Part shown: piece by piece, positions 17,322-28,189 of the stretch
Layout: the number at the start of each line of letters is the position of its first letter
Numbering within the stretch: the first letter of the stretch is position 1
NCBI GenBank assembly: GCA_963775275.1
Contig: CAVZII010000005.1
Span: 3,472,001 to 3,536,000 of the forward strand
Length of the DNA stretch: 64,000 bases
Direction of reading: 5' to 3'
Source of the DNA: JANWHQ01 sp963775275
Lineage (GTDB): Bacteria > Pseudomonadota > Alphaproteobacteria > Caulobacterales > Caulobacteraceae
Program-made: the position numbers and the translations under genes
The notes under the pieces: model-generated
Told to the model about the DNA's origin: nothing
What the model saw: only the letters and a program-made list of their open reading frames with translations
Databases searched by the model: none

Positions 17322-18377
17322 ATGGGCCGCGGAACCGTCCTGCACGTCGGCCTGCACAGGACCGGGACGACGTCGCTGCAGAACGCGCTCGCCGCCGCCC
17401 GCGAGCAGCTGTCGGCCGAGGGCGTGGCCTATCCGCTGGCGCCCGACGAGGGCTTCACCGCGCACCATCGGCTGGCCTGTCAGATCGCGGGCGCCGAGAC
17501 GACCGCAAGCCCGAACGGCCTGTTCCTGCCCGAACGCCGCGAGTTCGCCCTGGCGCTGCGTCCGCGGCTGGGGCCGGCCGAGCGGCCGTCCAGAGGCGCC
17601 GCGGAGCGGATGGTCCTGTCGTCCGAGCTCTTCTGCACCTTTGACGAGGCCGAGACGGCCCGCCTCGCCGAGCTGGTCGGCGACATCGACAGGGTCGTGC
17701 TCTATCGGCGGGGCGGGATCGGCTTCGTCCACTCCTGCTGGGCGACCAAGGTCCGCTGGGGCCATGCGGAGCCCTTCGACGCCTTCCTGTCGGAGACGCT
17801 GACCGGGCGGGGCCGGACCTGCCTGGCCGGGCCCGTCCGCTATGTGGAGATGCTCCTGCGGCGGTTCGGCGAGGCCCGCGTGCGCGTGCGCGCCTTCGAA
17901 GCCGCCATCGCCCATCCCCGCGGAATCGCGGGAGACTTCATCGAAGGCGAGCTCGGGCTGGAGCCGATCGCGACGGAGACCGAGGTCGCCAACCCGAGCC
18001 GTCCGCCGGCCGTGATGGAGCTGTTCCGCGCCGCGCTGGTCCGCGCGGGCGAGCCGGGGCCGCCGTCCCGGCGCCGGTTCGGCCGTTTCGTCAAGCTCCT
18101 GGATGCGCCCGATTGGGCCGGCCCCATCGGCGAGCTCGTGGACATGTCCAGCGACGCGCTTCGGCCGATCCGCATCGACGATGTCCGCGACGACAGCGCC
18201 GTCGTCGGGCCGGACGGGACGCTCGTCATCGAGGGCGCGGCGTCGCTCGGAACGCTGGAGGGTTGGCGGTTCGAGCTGGACCAGGCCGTCCTGTTCGCGC
18301 CGACCGAGGCGCTGCTCGCGCTCCTGGAGCGCCGCCCCGCCTTCGCGCGGCTCGTGGCGGCGCTGGGGTCGGGCTGA
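17322..18377 (+). CDS. Sulfotransferase-like P-loop protein
   Basis: This protein of 351 residues has an N-terminal nucleotide-binding motif, LHVGLHRTGTTSLQNAL. It matches the 5'-phosphosulfate loop of PAPS-dependent sulfotransferases (HxGxxKTGTT-SLQ type). VLSSELFC around residue 105 and VVLYRRGG around 130 would correspond to the 3'-phosphate-binding region, with the usual R...S elements only partly conserved. No signal peptide is present. The acceptor, probably an envelope glycan or lipid, is unknown. The ATG at 17322 is preceded by only a weak ribosome-binding site. No obvious partner genes flank it. Confidence 0.6.
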   Translation: MGRGTVLHVGLHRTGTTSLQNALAAAREQLSAEGVAYPLAPDEGFTAHHRLACQIAGAETTASPNGLFLPERREFALALRPRLGPAERPSRGAAERMVLSSELFCTFDEAETARLAELVGDIDRVVLYRRGGIGFVHSCWATKVRWGHAEPFDAFLSETLTGRGRTCLAGPVRYVEMLLRRFGEARVRVRAFEAAIAHPRGIAGDFIEGELGLEPIATETEVANPSRPPAVMELFRAALVRAGEPGPPSRRRFGRFVKLLDAPDWAGPIGELVDMSSDALRPIRIDDVRDDSAVVGPDGTLVIEGAASLGTLEGWRFELDQAVLFAPTEALLALLERRPAFARLVAALGSG

Positions 18378-18388
18378 GCGGACGCGAC

Positions 18389-18462
18389 TGGAGGCCTGGC
18401 CGAGAATCGAACTCGGGTACGCGGATTTGCAGTCCGCTGCGTAACCACTCCGCCACCAGGCC
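18389..18462 (-). tRNA. tRNA-Cys (anticodon GCA)
   Basis: A complete 74-nt cloverleaf lies on the minus strand. The acceptor stem GGCCTGG pairs with CCAGGCC. The anticodon arm GCGGA-CTGCAAA-TCCGC gives anticodon GCA, and CGAGTTCGATTCTCG forms the T arm. CCA is encoded. It lies 11 bp beyond the convergent sulfotransferase-like gene. Confidence 0.97.
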
Positions 18463-18592
18463 GGCGTCGAAAGGCGCGGCGATGGCTAACAGAGCCGGCC
18501 CCTGGGAGCAATCTGCCACGGGCCTCATTGCGCGGGGGTTAAGCCGCGCCCTATAAGCGCGGCCGAAACCACCGACTCGCCGGGCGCTTTCC

Positions 18593-19168
18593 ATGAGCTT
18601 CGACTTCGCCGCAGCCCGCCAGATCATGGTCGACAGCCAGGTGCGGACCGCGGACGTCACCGACCACGCGATCCAGGACGCCATGCGCAAGGTCGAGCGC
18701 GAGCGCCTGTGTCCGCCCGGTCGCGAGGCGATGGCCTACGCCGACGCCGAGGTCCCGCTGGGCGGGGGCCGCTATCTGATGCGCCCGCGCGACATCGCCA
18801 AGCTGCTGCAGGCCCTGCGTCCGCGCGCCGGCGAGACCGCCCTGGCGATCGCCGCGCCCTATGCGGCGGCCGTGCTCGAAGCCATGGGCCTCAAGGTCGT
18901 GCGGTGGGACGATCCGGCCGGCGCGGCTCCGCCCAAGGGACGCGACTTCGACGTGATCGTCTGCGAGGGCGCGATCAGCGCCGTTCCTCCCGAGTGGCTG
19001 AAGCGCCTGGGCCCGGGCGGGCGGCTGGGCGCGGTCGAACGCAACGGCCCGGTCGGCAAGGCGAGGGTCTACCTGAAGAGCGAGCACGGCGTCGGCGCGC
19101 GCGAGGCCTTCGACGCGACTCCGCCGCTCCTGCCCGGCTTCGAGCCGAAACCGCAATTCGCCTTTTGA
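18593..19168 (+). CDS. PCMT-family protein (protein-L-isoaspartate methyltransferase-like), probably degenerate
   Basis: This 191-residue protein resembles protein-L-isoaspartate O-methyltransferases, with MVDSQVRTADVTD at the N-terminus and DVIVCEGAISAVPPEW in place of the DRIIVxxA region. The SAM-binding glycine loop, usually GxGxGY, is replaced by AIAAPYAAAVLEAMG. Classical methyltransferase activity is therefore doubtful. The gene lies 102 bp upstream of the TolC gene in the same direction. This pairing is common in Caulobacterales and points to an export- or envelope-related role rather than protein repair. Confidence 0.75.
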   Translation: MSFDFAAARQIMVDSQVRTADVTDHAIQDAMRKVERERLCPPGREAMAYADAEVPLGGGRYLMRPRDIAKLLQALRPRAGETALAIAAPYAAAVLEAMGLKVVRWDDPAGAAPPKGRDFDVIVCEGAISAVPPEWLKRLGPGGRLGAVERNGPVGKARVYLKSEHGVGAREAFDATPPLLPGFEPKPQFAF

Positions 19169-19270
19169 CCTCAGCGCGTGACAAAAGCTTAACTGGCGAA
19201 TGAAACGCGCGCGCCCTAGACGCGACATAATGGGCGCCCATATGAAGCGGGCGCGAGGGGTCTGATCGAG

Positions 19271-20797
19271 ATGTCGGCAGGGTTTCGCGGAAGTCTGGGC
19301 GCCGGCGTCTGTGCGCTCTCGCTTCTCGCCATGGGATCGGGCGCCGCCAGGGCGGAGTCCCTGACGGACGCCATCGCACTGGCGTACCAGACCAACCCCA
19401 CGCTGCAGGCCCAGCGCGCCCAGCTGCGCTACACCGACGAGACCTACGTCCAGGCCCGGGCCGGCTACCGGCCCCAGGCCTCGGCCTCGGGCGGCTTCGA
19501 CTGGCGCTGGCAGAGCCTGGGCACGGGCAATTGCTCGGTGTTCGTCACGCCCTGCGACACCTCGCCGGACAGCACCAACTTCAATGTCGGCCTGTCGGTC
19601 AGCCAGCCTCTCTACACCGGCGGGCGCGCAACCGCGCGCGTGCGCGGCGCCGAGGCCGACGTCCTGGCCGCCCGCGAGGACCTTCGCCGCATCGAGGGCC
19701 AGGTCATGCTGGCCGTGATCCAGGCCTATGAGGACGTGCGCCGCGACGAGCAGGCGCTGGCGATCCGCAAGGACAATGTGGACGTGCTGAAGCGCCAGGT
19801 CGACGAGACCCGCGCCCGCTTCGAGGTCGGCGAGGTGACCCGCACCGACGTCGCCCAGTCCGAGGCCCAGCTCGCCCAGGCCCAGGCCCTGTTGTCCTCG
19901 GCGCAGGCCCAGCTGGCCTCCAGCCGCGCGGCCTACGGCACGGTGGTCGGGCAGAGCCCTGCGAAGCTCGATCCGGAGCCGCCCTTCAAGGTGTTCCCGG
20001 ACACCATCGAGCAGGCCTTCGACACGACCGAGCAGAACAGCCCCCAGGTGCGGTCGGCCGACTACGCCGCCCAGTCCGCCGGCGCCCTGGTCGCCGAGGC
20101 CAAGGCCCAGCGCCTGCCGCAGGTGTCGCTGACCGGCTCCTACGGCTACAGCGAGCCGTTCAATCCCTGGAACTCGGGCCTGATCGCGCGCAGCGCGACC
20201 GCCGGCGTCAGCTTCACCCAGCCGCTGTTCTCCGGCGGGGTGATCTCGTCCCAGATCCGCCAGGCGATCGAGCGGGAGAACATCGCCAGGGTCGGCCTGG
20301 AGCAGGCGCGCCGCACCGCCATGCAGACCGTGTCCCAGGCCTGGAACGGCCTCCTGGCCGCCCGCGCCAATGTGGCCGCGGATCAGGAGGAGGTCCGCGC
20401 CGCCCGCATCGCCTTCGAAGGCACCAGGGCCGAGCAGCAGGTGGGCCTTCGCACCACGCTGGAGGTCCTGAGCGCCCAGCAGGTGCTGGAGAACGCCGAG
20501 CTCGCCCTGGTCGGCGCCAGGCACGACGAATATCTGGCCTCGGCCACGGTGCTGAACGCCATGGGCCTGCTCGAGGCCAAGGATCTGGCGCCCCAGGTCG
20601 CGCGCCTGGACGGCGGCCACCCCTTCGGCGAGCTGAAGCGCACGTTCGGCTACCTGCCGGGCGTGGAGGAGGGCGTCTCGGCGATCGACTCCATCGGCGC
20701 CCCCAGGATCGACCGCCGCCCGCCGCCGGTCGACGCGCCGATCACAACCGGCGTCACCGCCGAAGCGCCGACCCCATCCGCGCCGGGCGCGCCCTGA
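19271..20797 (+). CDS. tolC: TolC-family outer membrane efflux/secretion channel
   Basis: The 508-residue protein has a signal peptide ending near ARAES and two OEP domains of alternating strand and coiled-coil sequence. Typical motifs are SLTDAIALAYQTNPTLQAQR at the start of the mature protein, the ARFEVGEVTRTDVAQSEAQL helical hairpin, and the equivalent second hairpin with EVLSAQQVLENAE. It would form the trimeric outer-membrane conduit for an RND pump or type I secretion system. No inner-membrane partners are adjacent. A Pro-rich tail extends into the periplasm. An 18-bp perfect palindrome lies 11 bp after the stop. Confidence 0.9.
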   Translation: MSAGFRGSLGAGVCALSLLAMGSGAARAESLTDAIALAYQTNPTLQAQRAQLRYTDETYVQARAGYRPQASASGGFDWRWQSLGTGNCSVFVTPCDTSPDSTNFNVGLSVSQPLYTGGRATARVRGAEADVLAAREDLRRIEGQVMLAVIQAYEDVRRDEQALAIRKDNVDVLKRQVDETRARFEVGEVTRTDVAQSEAQLAQAQALLSSAQAQLASSRAAYGTVVGQSPAKLDPEPPFKVFPDTIEQAFDTTEQNSPQVRSADYAAQSAGALVAEAKAQRLPQVSLTGSYGYSEPFNPWNSGLIARSATAGVSFTQPLFSGGVISSQIRQAIERENIARVGLEQARRTAMQTVSQAWNGLLAARANVAADQEEVRAARIAFEGTRAEQQVGLRTTLEVLSAQQVLENAELALVGARHDEYLASATVLNAMGLLEAKDLAPQVARLDGGHPFGELKRTFGYLPGVEEGVSAIDSIGAPRIDRRPPPVDAPITTGVTAEAPTPSAPGAP

Positions 20798-20807
20798 CCA
20801 CCGCAAT

Positions 20808-20825
20808 CCCGGCGCGCGCGCCGGG
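20808..20825 (+). terminator. GC palindrome downstream of tolC, possible transcript end
   Basis: CCCGGCGCGCGCGCCGGG is a perfect palindrome, flanked by GCAAT and ATTGC. No T-run follows, so it may serve as a transcript-stabilising stem or a Rho-assisted stop rather than an intrinsic terminator. Confidence 0.3.
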
Positions 20826-20898
20826 GGCAAATTGCAGGACGGGACGGGCGGGCATAGGCTAAGACGGCATCATCGCGATTCTGCCTGCGGGGCCCCCC

Positions 20899-21462
20899 AT
20901 GTCCGAGCCGAACCAGGAACCGACGATGGAGGAAATCCTCGCCTCCATCCGCCGGATCATCTCCGAGGACGAGGCGCCGGCCGAACAGGCCGAGCCAGCC
21001 GCTGCGTCCGTCGCCGAGGAGGCTCCGCCGCCAGCGCCCGAACCGGAGCCCGAGCCCGAGCCCGAGCCGATCGTCGCGGCGGCGCCCGCGCCGGAGCCCG
21101 TGGACGAGCCCGAGGACGACGTGCTGGAGCTGACGGACAAGATCGCGTCCGAGCCCGCCGAATCCCACGGCGACATCGACATCTATCCCCGCGTCGCAGT
21201 CGAGCCGCCGCCGCGGCCGGCCCCGCGCATGGCGGACGAGGACGGCCTGGTGGGCTCCGTGGCCGCGTCGAGCGCCGCCTCCGCCTTCGGCCAGCTCGCC
21301 CAGCGGGTCGCGATGCCGGCCGAGGGACGCACGCTGGAGGACGTGGTGCGCGAGCTCTTGAGGCCCCTGCTCAGGGAGTGGCTCGACCAGAACCTGCCCG
21401 AGATCGTCCAGGCCGCCGTGGAAGCCGAGGTCGAGCGCATCGCCCGCACGCGCGGCCGGTAG
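20899..21462 (+). CDS. popZ: Polar organising protein PopZ
   Basis: This 187-residue protein has the three-part PopZ design. A short N-terminal helix, MEEILASIRRIISED, recruits client proteins. An acidic proline/glutamate-rich disordered linker of about 100 residues follows. The C-terminal helical region, from LEDVVRELLRPLLREWLDQ to the end, drives oligomerisation into the polar network. In Caulobacter, PopZ anchors ParB-parS at the pole and concentrates cell-cycle kinases. The gene lies between tolC and valS. It is the strongest taxonomic marker in the window. The start has no ideal ribosome-binding site, but the N-terminal motif fixes it. Confidence 0.92.
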   Translation: MSEPNQEPTMEEILASIRRIISEDEAPAEQAEPAAASVAEEAPPPAPEPEPEPEPEPIVAAAPAPEPVDEPEDDVLELTDKIASEPAESHGDIDIYPRVAVEPPPRPAPRMADEDGLVGSVAASSAASAFGQLAQRVAMPAEGRTLEDVVRELLRPLLREWLDQNLPEIVQAAVEAEVERIARTRGR

Positions 21463-21465
21463 CAG

Positions 21466-21688
21466 CCCTCTCCCACCGGGAGAGGGAGGGGCCCGCCCCA
21501 GAGGGGCGGAGGGTGAGGGGTGCAGGTCTCGCCGAGGCGGTCTTGCGCCAGCGCTGCCGATCCGTTCATTAGACCGCGCCCGCGGCGGTGGACCGTCGGC
21601 GGCGTTTCGGAGCGACGACTTGCCGCGTCATAACCCCTCACCTTCCCGTTGCTGCGCAACGGGCCCCTTCCTCTCCCTCCGGGAGAGG
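21466..21688. repeat. Inverted pair of REP-like elements between popZ and valS
   Basis: The left unit (21466-21521) is a hairpin, CCCTCTCCC with GGGAGAGGG, followed by a GGGGCCCG...GGTGAGGGGT arm. The right unit (21632-21688) is the same design in reverse, beginning ACCCCTCACC and ending in CTCTCCC-TCC-GGGAGAG. About 110 bp lie between them, with no gene. The right hairpin ends eleven bases before the valS ATG, and its GGGAGAGGAGAG arm supplies the ribosome-binding site. The same design appears at 52193-52341 and, with a gene inside, at 49388-49900. Confidence 0.8.
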
Positions 21689-21698
21689 AGAGAATCCG

Positions 21699-24347
<2,649 letters not shown>

Positions 24348-24353
24348 GGGCGC

Positions 24354-25103
24354 GTGGCCCGCAAGCGCCTCGACCTCCTGCTCGTCGAGCGCGGCCTGTT
24401 CGAGAGCCGCGCCAAGGCCCGCGCCGCCATCGAGGCGGGCGCCGTCAAGGTCGACGGCCGACCGGCGCTGAAACCGTCCGAGGCGATCGAAGACGGTGCG
24501 ACGATCGTGGCGTCGCCGGCCCATCCCTGGGTCGGCCGCGGCGCGCTCAAGCTCGATCACGCCCTGACGATCTGGCCGGTCGAGGCGTCCGGCCGCACGG
24601 TGCTGGACCTCGGCGCCTCCACCGGCGGCTTCACGGAAGTCGCCCTGGCCCGAGGCGCAGCGCGCGTCTACGCGGTGGATGTGGGCCGCGGCCAGCTTCA
24701 CCCGAGCCTTGCGGCCGATCCTCGCGTCGTCAGCCTGGAAGCGACCGACGCCCGCGCGCTCGATCAGGCCCTGATCCCCGAGCCGGTCGGCCTGATCGTC
24801 TGCGACCTCAGCTTCATCGGCCTCGCCAAGGCCCTCCCGGCGGCGCTGGCGCTCGCCGCGCCGGCCGCGCACCTGATCGCCCTGGTCAAGCCCCAGTTCG
24901 AGGTCGGCCCGGCCAGGGTCGGCAAGGGCGGGATCGTCAGGGACCAGGCGGCGCGGACAGAGGCCGTCGAGGGCGTGCGCCGTTTCCTCGAGGGGTCGGG
25001 CTGGACGATCAGGGCCGTCGCGGACAGCCCTATCATGGGCGGCGACGGCAACCTGGAGCACCTCCTCTGGGCGCACGAGGCGCTTGCCATGGCCGCCGGT
25101 TGA
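24354..25103 (+). CDS. tlyA: TlyA-family rRNA 2'-O-methyltransferase
   Basis: The 249-residue protein combines an N-terminal S4 RNA-binding domain (RLDLLLVERGLFESRAKARA, then GAVKVDGRP) with an RrmJ/FtsJ-type methyltransferase domain. The SAM motif is VLDLGASTGGFTEVALARGA. Its relatives methylate ribosomal RNA at cytidine 2'-OH positions. A GTG at 24354 starts the protein with the usual MARKRLD sequence, six bases after valS, so the two are probably cotranscribed. KPQFE, the conserved catalytic lysine segment, is intact. Confidence 0.92.
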   Translation: MARKRLDLLLVERGLFESRAKARAAIEAGAVKVDGRPALKPSEAIEDGATIVASPAHPWVGRGALKLDHALTIWPVEASGRTVLDLGASTGGFTEVALARGAARVYAVDVGRGQLHPSLAADPRVVSLEATDARALDQALIPEPVGLIVCDLSFIGLAKALPAALALAAPAAHLIALVKPQFEVGPARVGKGGIVRDQAARTEAVEGVRRFLEGSGWTIRAVADSPIMGGDGNLEHLLWAHEALAMAAG

Positions 25104-25138
25104 AGGCTCAATCGCGCTCGCTTGGGAGGCGTGGGGCC

Positions 25139-26707
25139 ATGCGGGGAAGAGTTTCGGAAGGCGCGTCAATCGCGATCCAGACGGTCGCGCTCATGCTCGG
25201 CGCCGTCACGATGATGATCGCGCCTCCAGCTTGGCCCTTCACGACATCGGCGGCTCCAGCCGTCGCCCCTCTGCCGGCGGAGGCCGCTCGTCGGCCCATC
25301 AGGGTGTCGAAGCTGATCGTCGATGTTCCGAAGGGCGAACAGATTGGGACGCTTTCGACTGGGCCCATCCTGTGCATTCCCAGGGCCCGCAATGCCTGGA
25401 ACGGGCCATCCGGCGAATTGAAGCCGGATGCGATCCAGGCCGTGTTCAACGACGAGGCCACAAGGGCTGGCTTCCGGGCGGTCGGCGATCCGACCAACAT
25501 GTTCGAGACCTCCACGCCCGGCGACGCTGCGGATTTCGAGATCGGCGCCGAGATCACGGCCGTACGGCAGGATGTCTGTTATCCGATGGCCGATCCGGGC
25601 AGCAACATCTTGAACGACTACAGTCTGATCAAAGGCTCGATGCAGATCGACATCGAGTGGCAGGTGTTCTCCAGGCTGGAACAGAAGGTGGTCGCACGAG
25701 TCCGCACGACGGGCGGGTTCAGGCAGGCCAGGGCGATCAAGGACGGCGATGCGGCCATGTTGTCCAACGCCCTGGACGGCAATGTGCGCGAACTTCTGAA
25801 TTCCCCCGCGTTCCGTAATGCGGTCACGGCGCCCGCGCCGTCCGCTGGCGAGCTTCTGCGGCCGCAGTCTCTCGAGCCGCTGACGCTGACCGGAAGCGGA
25901 GCGGACCTGTCGGTGGCGGACAGCGTCGGGTCGGTGGTTGCGATCTTCGCAGGGGACGGCTTCGGCAGCGGCTTCGTGGTCGGCGACGGCTACCTTGTCA
26001 CCAACCGGCACGTGGTCGGCGACGCCGCGACGGTCAAGGTGCGATGGCCGGACGGACTGGAGTTCTCAGGCTCAGTCGTTCGCAGGGACGGACGGCGCGA
26101 TGTCGCCCTGATCCGGAGCGATACGCGCGGCAGGCCGCCGCTTGCGGTGCGCAGCGATCCGCTCCGGCCGGGAGACACCGTGTTCGCCATCGGCACGCCG
26201 CTGGATCCCAGACTGCAGAACACCGTGACGCGCGGCGTGGTCTCGGCCATGCGGACGATCGACGGCTTTGCCTTCATCCAGAGCGACGTCTCGATCAACC
26301 ACGGCAACAGCGGCGGCCCCCTCCTCGACGAAAAGGGACGGGTCGTAGGCGTCGCCGTTCTCGCCCTTCAGCCCAGCGAAGACACCCCGGCGGGGATCAA
26401 TTTCTTCATTCCCATCCGCGACGCGCTCGATTTCTTGGCGGTGAAGATCACGGACTGCAGAGCGAGCAATGCCTCGCCAGGAGGCGCGCTGACGGCGAAA
26501 GGCTCGATCGACCCGCGTTCAGCCTGCGGTGATGCGCGCGACATGAGAGCAGCCGGCAGTAGCGCCAAGCCTGCGCCGCCGCCAGCGGCCGTGATCGCCT
26601 CCGCCTCGCCGGCCTCACCGCCGCCGCCTCCACCTCCGGCGCCCACGCCATCAACGCCTGCTTCGCCGCCCGCCGATCAAGCGCCCGCGTCAACGCGATC
26701 CGACTAG
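25139..26707 (+). CDS. Trypsin-like serine protease with an uncharacterised N-terminal domain and Pro-rich tail
   Basis: The 522-residue protein has an N-terminal hydrophobic export segment and then about 200 residues of a domain I do not recognise. The protease core has TNRHVV (His), RRDVALIR (Asp) and NHGNSGGP (Ser). The last 50 residues are Ala/Pro-rich (SPPPPPPPAPTPSTPAS). It is probably periplasmic or surface-exposed and differs from the HtrA at 15.6 kb in having no PDZ domain. The ATG at 25139 is chosen because it precedes the export segment. The TAG stop is formed by the CTAG edge of a 166-bp palindromic element, so the original C-terminus may have been longer. Confidence 0.82.
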   Translation: MRGRVSEGASIAIQTVALMLGAVTMMIAPPAWPFTTSAAPAVAPLPAEAARRPIRVSKLIVDVPKGEQIGTLSTGPILCIPRARNAWNGPSGELKPDAIQAVFNDEATRAGFRAVGDPTNMFETSTPGDAADFEIGAEITAVRQDVCYPMADPGSNILNDYSLIKGSMQIDIEWQVFSRLEQKVVARVRTTGGFRQARAIKDGDAAMLSNALDGNVRELLNSPAFRNAVTAPAPSAGELLRPQSLEPLTLTGSGADLSVADSVGSVVAIFAGDGFGSGFVVGDGYLVTNRHVVGDAATVKVRWPDGLEFSGSVVRRDGRRDVALIRSDTRGRPPLAVRSDPLRPGDTVFAIGTPLDPRLQNTVTRGVVSAMRTIDGFAFIQSDVSINHGNSGGPLLDEKGRVVGVAVLALQPSEDTPAGINFFIPIRDALDFLAVKITDCRASNASPGGALTAKGSIDPRSACGDARDMRAAGSSAKPAPPPAAVIASASPASPPPPPPPAPTPSTPASPPADQAPASTRSD

Positions 26708-26869
26708 TGTCCCGATTCCGAAGTTCGCCAGCGCATTTGCAAGGCGGATGCGAACTTCGGAATCGATAAGGACACTAGCAAATGTATGATTCTAGTGTGG
26801 TTTACGGATCAGAAGTTCGCAGCCGAGGGCGCCGCCATCATCATGCGAACTTCTGATCCACCACACTAG
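26704..26869. repeat. 166-bp composite palindromic element, copy 1
   Basis: Two back-to-back palindromes, each bounded by CTAGTGT and ACACTAG. Module A is 26704-26778, with a perfect 15-bp arm GATTCCGAAGTTCGC. Module B is 26792-26869, with a perfect 15-bp arm GGATCAGAAGTTCGC. Both arms end in AAGTTCGC. This copy differs from the copies at 55801 and 58793 at about a dozen positions. It begins on the stop codon of the upstream protease gene and ends six bases before the next start codon. Confidence 0.92.
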
Positions 26870-26875
26870 GACACG

Positions 26876-27298
26876 ATGGAAAGCCGGGCTCCGGCCGATC
26901 CAGCACCGCCGGCGCCCACGGACGAGGCCGGCGTGAGACAGTGGCTCGATCAAATCGGCGGCGTTCAAAACTGGATGCTCATGGGCGCCGACGACAACTC
27001 GGCCTTCCTCTTGACGACGCCGCCTCTCGCGAGATCGCCTACCGGCCGTCCGCTCTTTGGGCCAAGGACGGAGCTATTCAGGCCCCGGACCGACGGGACG
27101 CGGTCCCGACGGACCGACTACGAGATCGACTGCTCCACTCAGAAGGCACGGAAGACGAGAATCGAAGACTTCGAACTCCATGGGCCGCACGGACAATCCA
27201 GCGTACATTTGGACCTGCCCGCCGACGACTGGGAACACCCCGTCACTTCGCCCATGATCCGATTCATTCGTGAAGCGCGCCGCGGCGTTAGTGCTTAG
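26876..27298 (+). CDS. Small hypothetical protein directly after repeat copy 1
   Basis: This is a 140-residue protein without a signal peptide, starting ESRAPADPAPPAPTDEAG and ending in a charged region. The segment TDYEIDCSTQKARKTRIEDF is faintly like the surface-adhesin-E type of small periplasmic domains, but I would not assign it. The start lies six bases after the 166-bp repeat with no clear ribosome-binding site. Its reading frame is the same as that of the upstream protease, and its first residues resemble the protease's Pro-rich tail. It may therefore be a domain cut off by the repeat insertion. Confidence 0.5.
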   Translation: MESRAPADPAPPAPTDEAGVRQWLDQIGGVQNWMLMGADDNSAFLLTTPPLARSPTGRPLFGPRTELFRPRTDGTRSRRTDYEIDCSTQKARKTRIEDFELHGPHGQSSVHLDLPADDWEHPVTSPMIRFIREARRGVSA

Positions 27299-27355
27299 TC
27301 CGTTGAAATCGGTTTCCGCGGTCGCCTGACGCAATCATCGGTGCGCTGCAACGTC

Positions 27356-28153
27356 CTACCACCCGCGCCGACGCCAGTGGCGCCCGCCGCCCCAGCCGTA
27401 CCAGACGCCGACGCTCGGTCCGTAGTAGACCGGCGGGCCATAGTAGACGGGCGGGGGCCCGTAATAGACCGGCGGCGGGCCGTAATAGTCCTCCTCATAG
27501 GTCGGCGGCGGCGGCGGCGGCGCGTCCTCGTAGGCGTAGGTCCTGGCCCGCGGCGGCGCGCCGCGGTCGGCGTAGTCGCGGTCGGGCGCGTAGGCATAGC
27601 CCGGCGGGCAGGCCCGGCTCGAGCTCGAGCCGATCATGCCGCCGGCCAGGGCGCCGACGCCGGCGCCCATCAGGCTTCCCTCGGTGCGGACCCCGCGCGC
27701 GCCCAGTTGTGAACCGACCACCGCGCCCAGGATGCCGCCGATCACGGCGCCGGCGGCGGTATTGCCCTTCTTCTGCTGGACGCAGTTGTCGTGCTCCCAC
27801 TGCGCGCGGCGCCGGGCGTCCTCGTTGCGCGCGTCGGCGTAACGCTGGTCCCGGGGCGAGCGGGCGCCGGCGCGGTCATCGTCGTTGCGGTCCTGGTCGT
27901 CATAGGACCGATCGTCGTAGGCGCGGTCATCCGCGGCGCTGTCGTCGTAGGCCTCGTCAGCGGCCGCCCGGCGTTCGTCGGCGGCCGTCGGCGGCGGGGG
28001 CGGCGGCGGGACCTTGGCCGAGGAGCGGGGCGGCACCGGCACGTCCACCGTCTGGGCGGCCGCCAGGGGCGGCGCCGCCAGGATGGAGCTCAGGCACAGG
28101 GCGGCCGTGGCCGTGCCGAGGGACGTGCGGGCCAGGATGGAACGCTTGGACAT
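27356..28153 (-). CDS. Secreted glycine-zipper protein with Tyr/Pro-rich tail
   Basis: The 265-residue protein has a signal peptide (cleavage near LAAAQ), an Asp/Tyr-rich disordered region, and a glycine zipper (AAGAVIGGILGAVVGSQLG and GAGVGALAGGMIG). Its C-terminal tail contains repeated YYGPPPV units and a final Trp/Gly/Arg-rich segment. Such tails are common in outer-membrane-associated proteins of Caulobacterales. The tail repeats are direct nucleotide repeats around 27415-27490. No function is known. It follows another glycine-zipper gene on the same strand by 36 bp. Confidence 0.72.
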   Translation of the reverse strand: MSKRSILARTSLGTATAALCLSSILAAPPLAAAQTVDVPVPPRSSAKVPPPPPPPTAADERRAAADEAYDDSAADDRAYDDRSYDDQDRNDDDRAGARSPRDQRYADARNEDARRRAQWEHDNCVQQKKGNTAAGAVIGGILGAVVGSQLGARGVRTEGSLMGAGVGALAGGMIGSSSSRACPPGYAYAPDRDYADRGAPPRARTYAYEDAPPPPPPTYEEDYYGPPPVYYGPPPVYYGPPVYYGPSVGVWYGWGGGRHWRRRGW

Positions 28154-28189
28154 GGGAACTTGCTCTCCTCGAGGAGCGGGGTTGAGGCG

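Noticed and set aside
27415..27490. Short direct repeats resembling a CRISPR or VNTR array
   Set aside because: They are codon repeats for the YYGPPPV tail of a secreted protein. There are no spacers of constant length and no cas genes.
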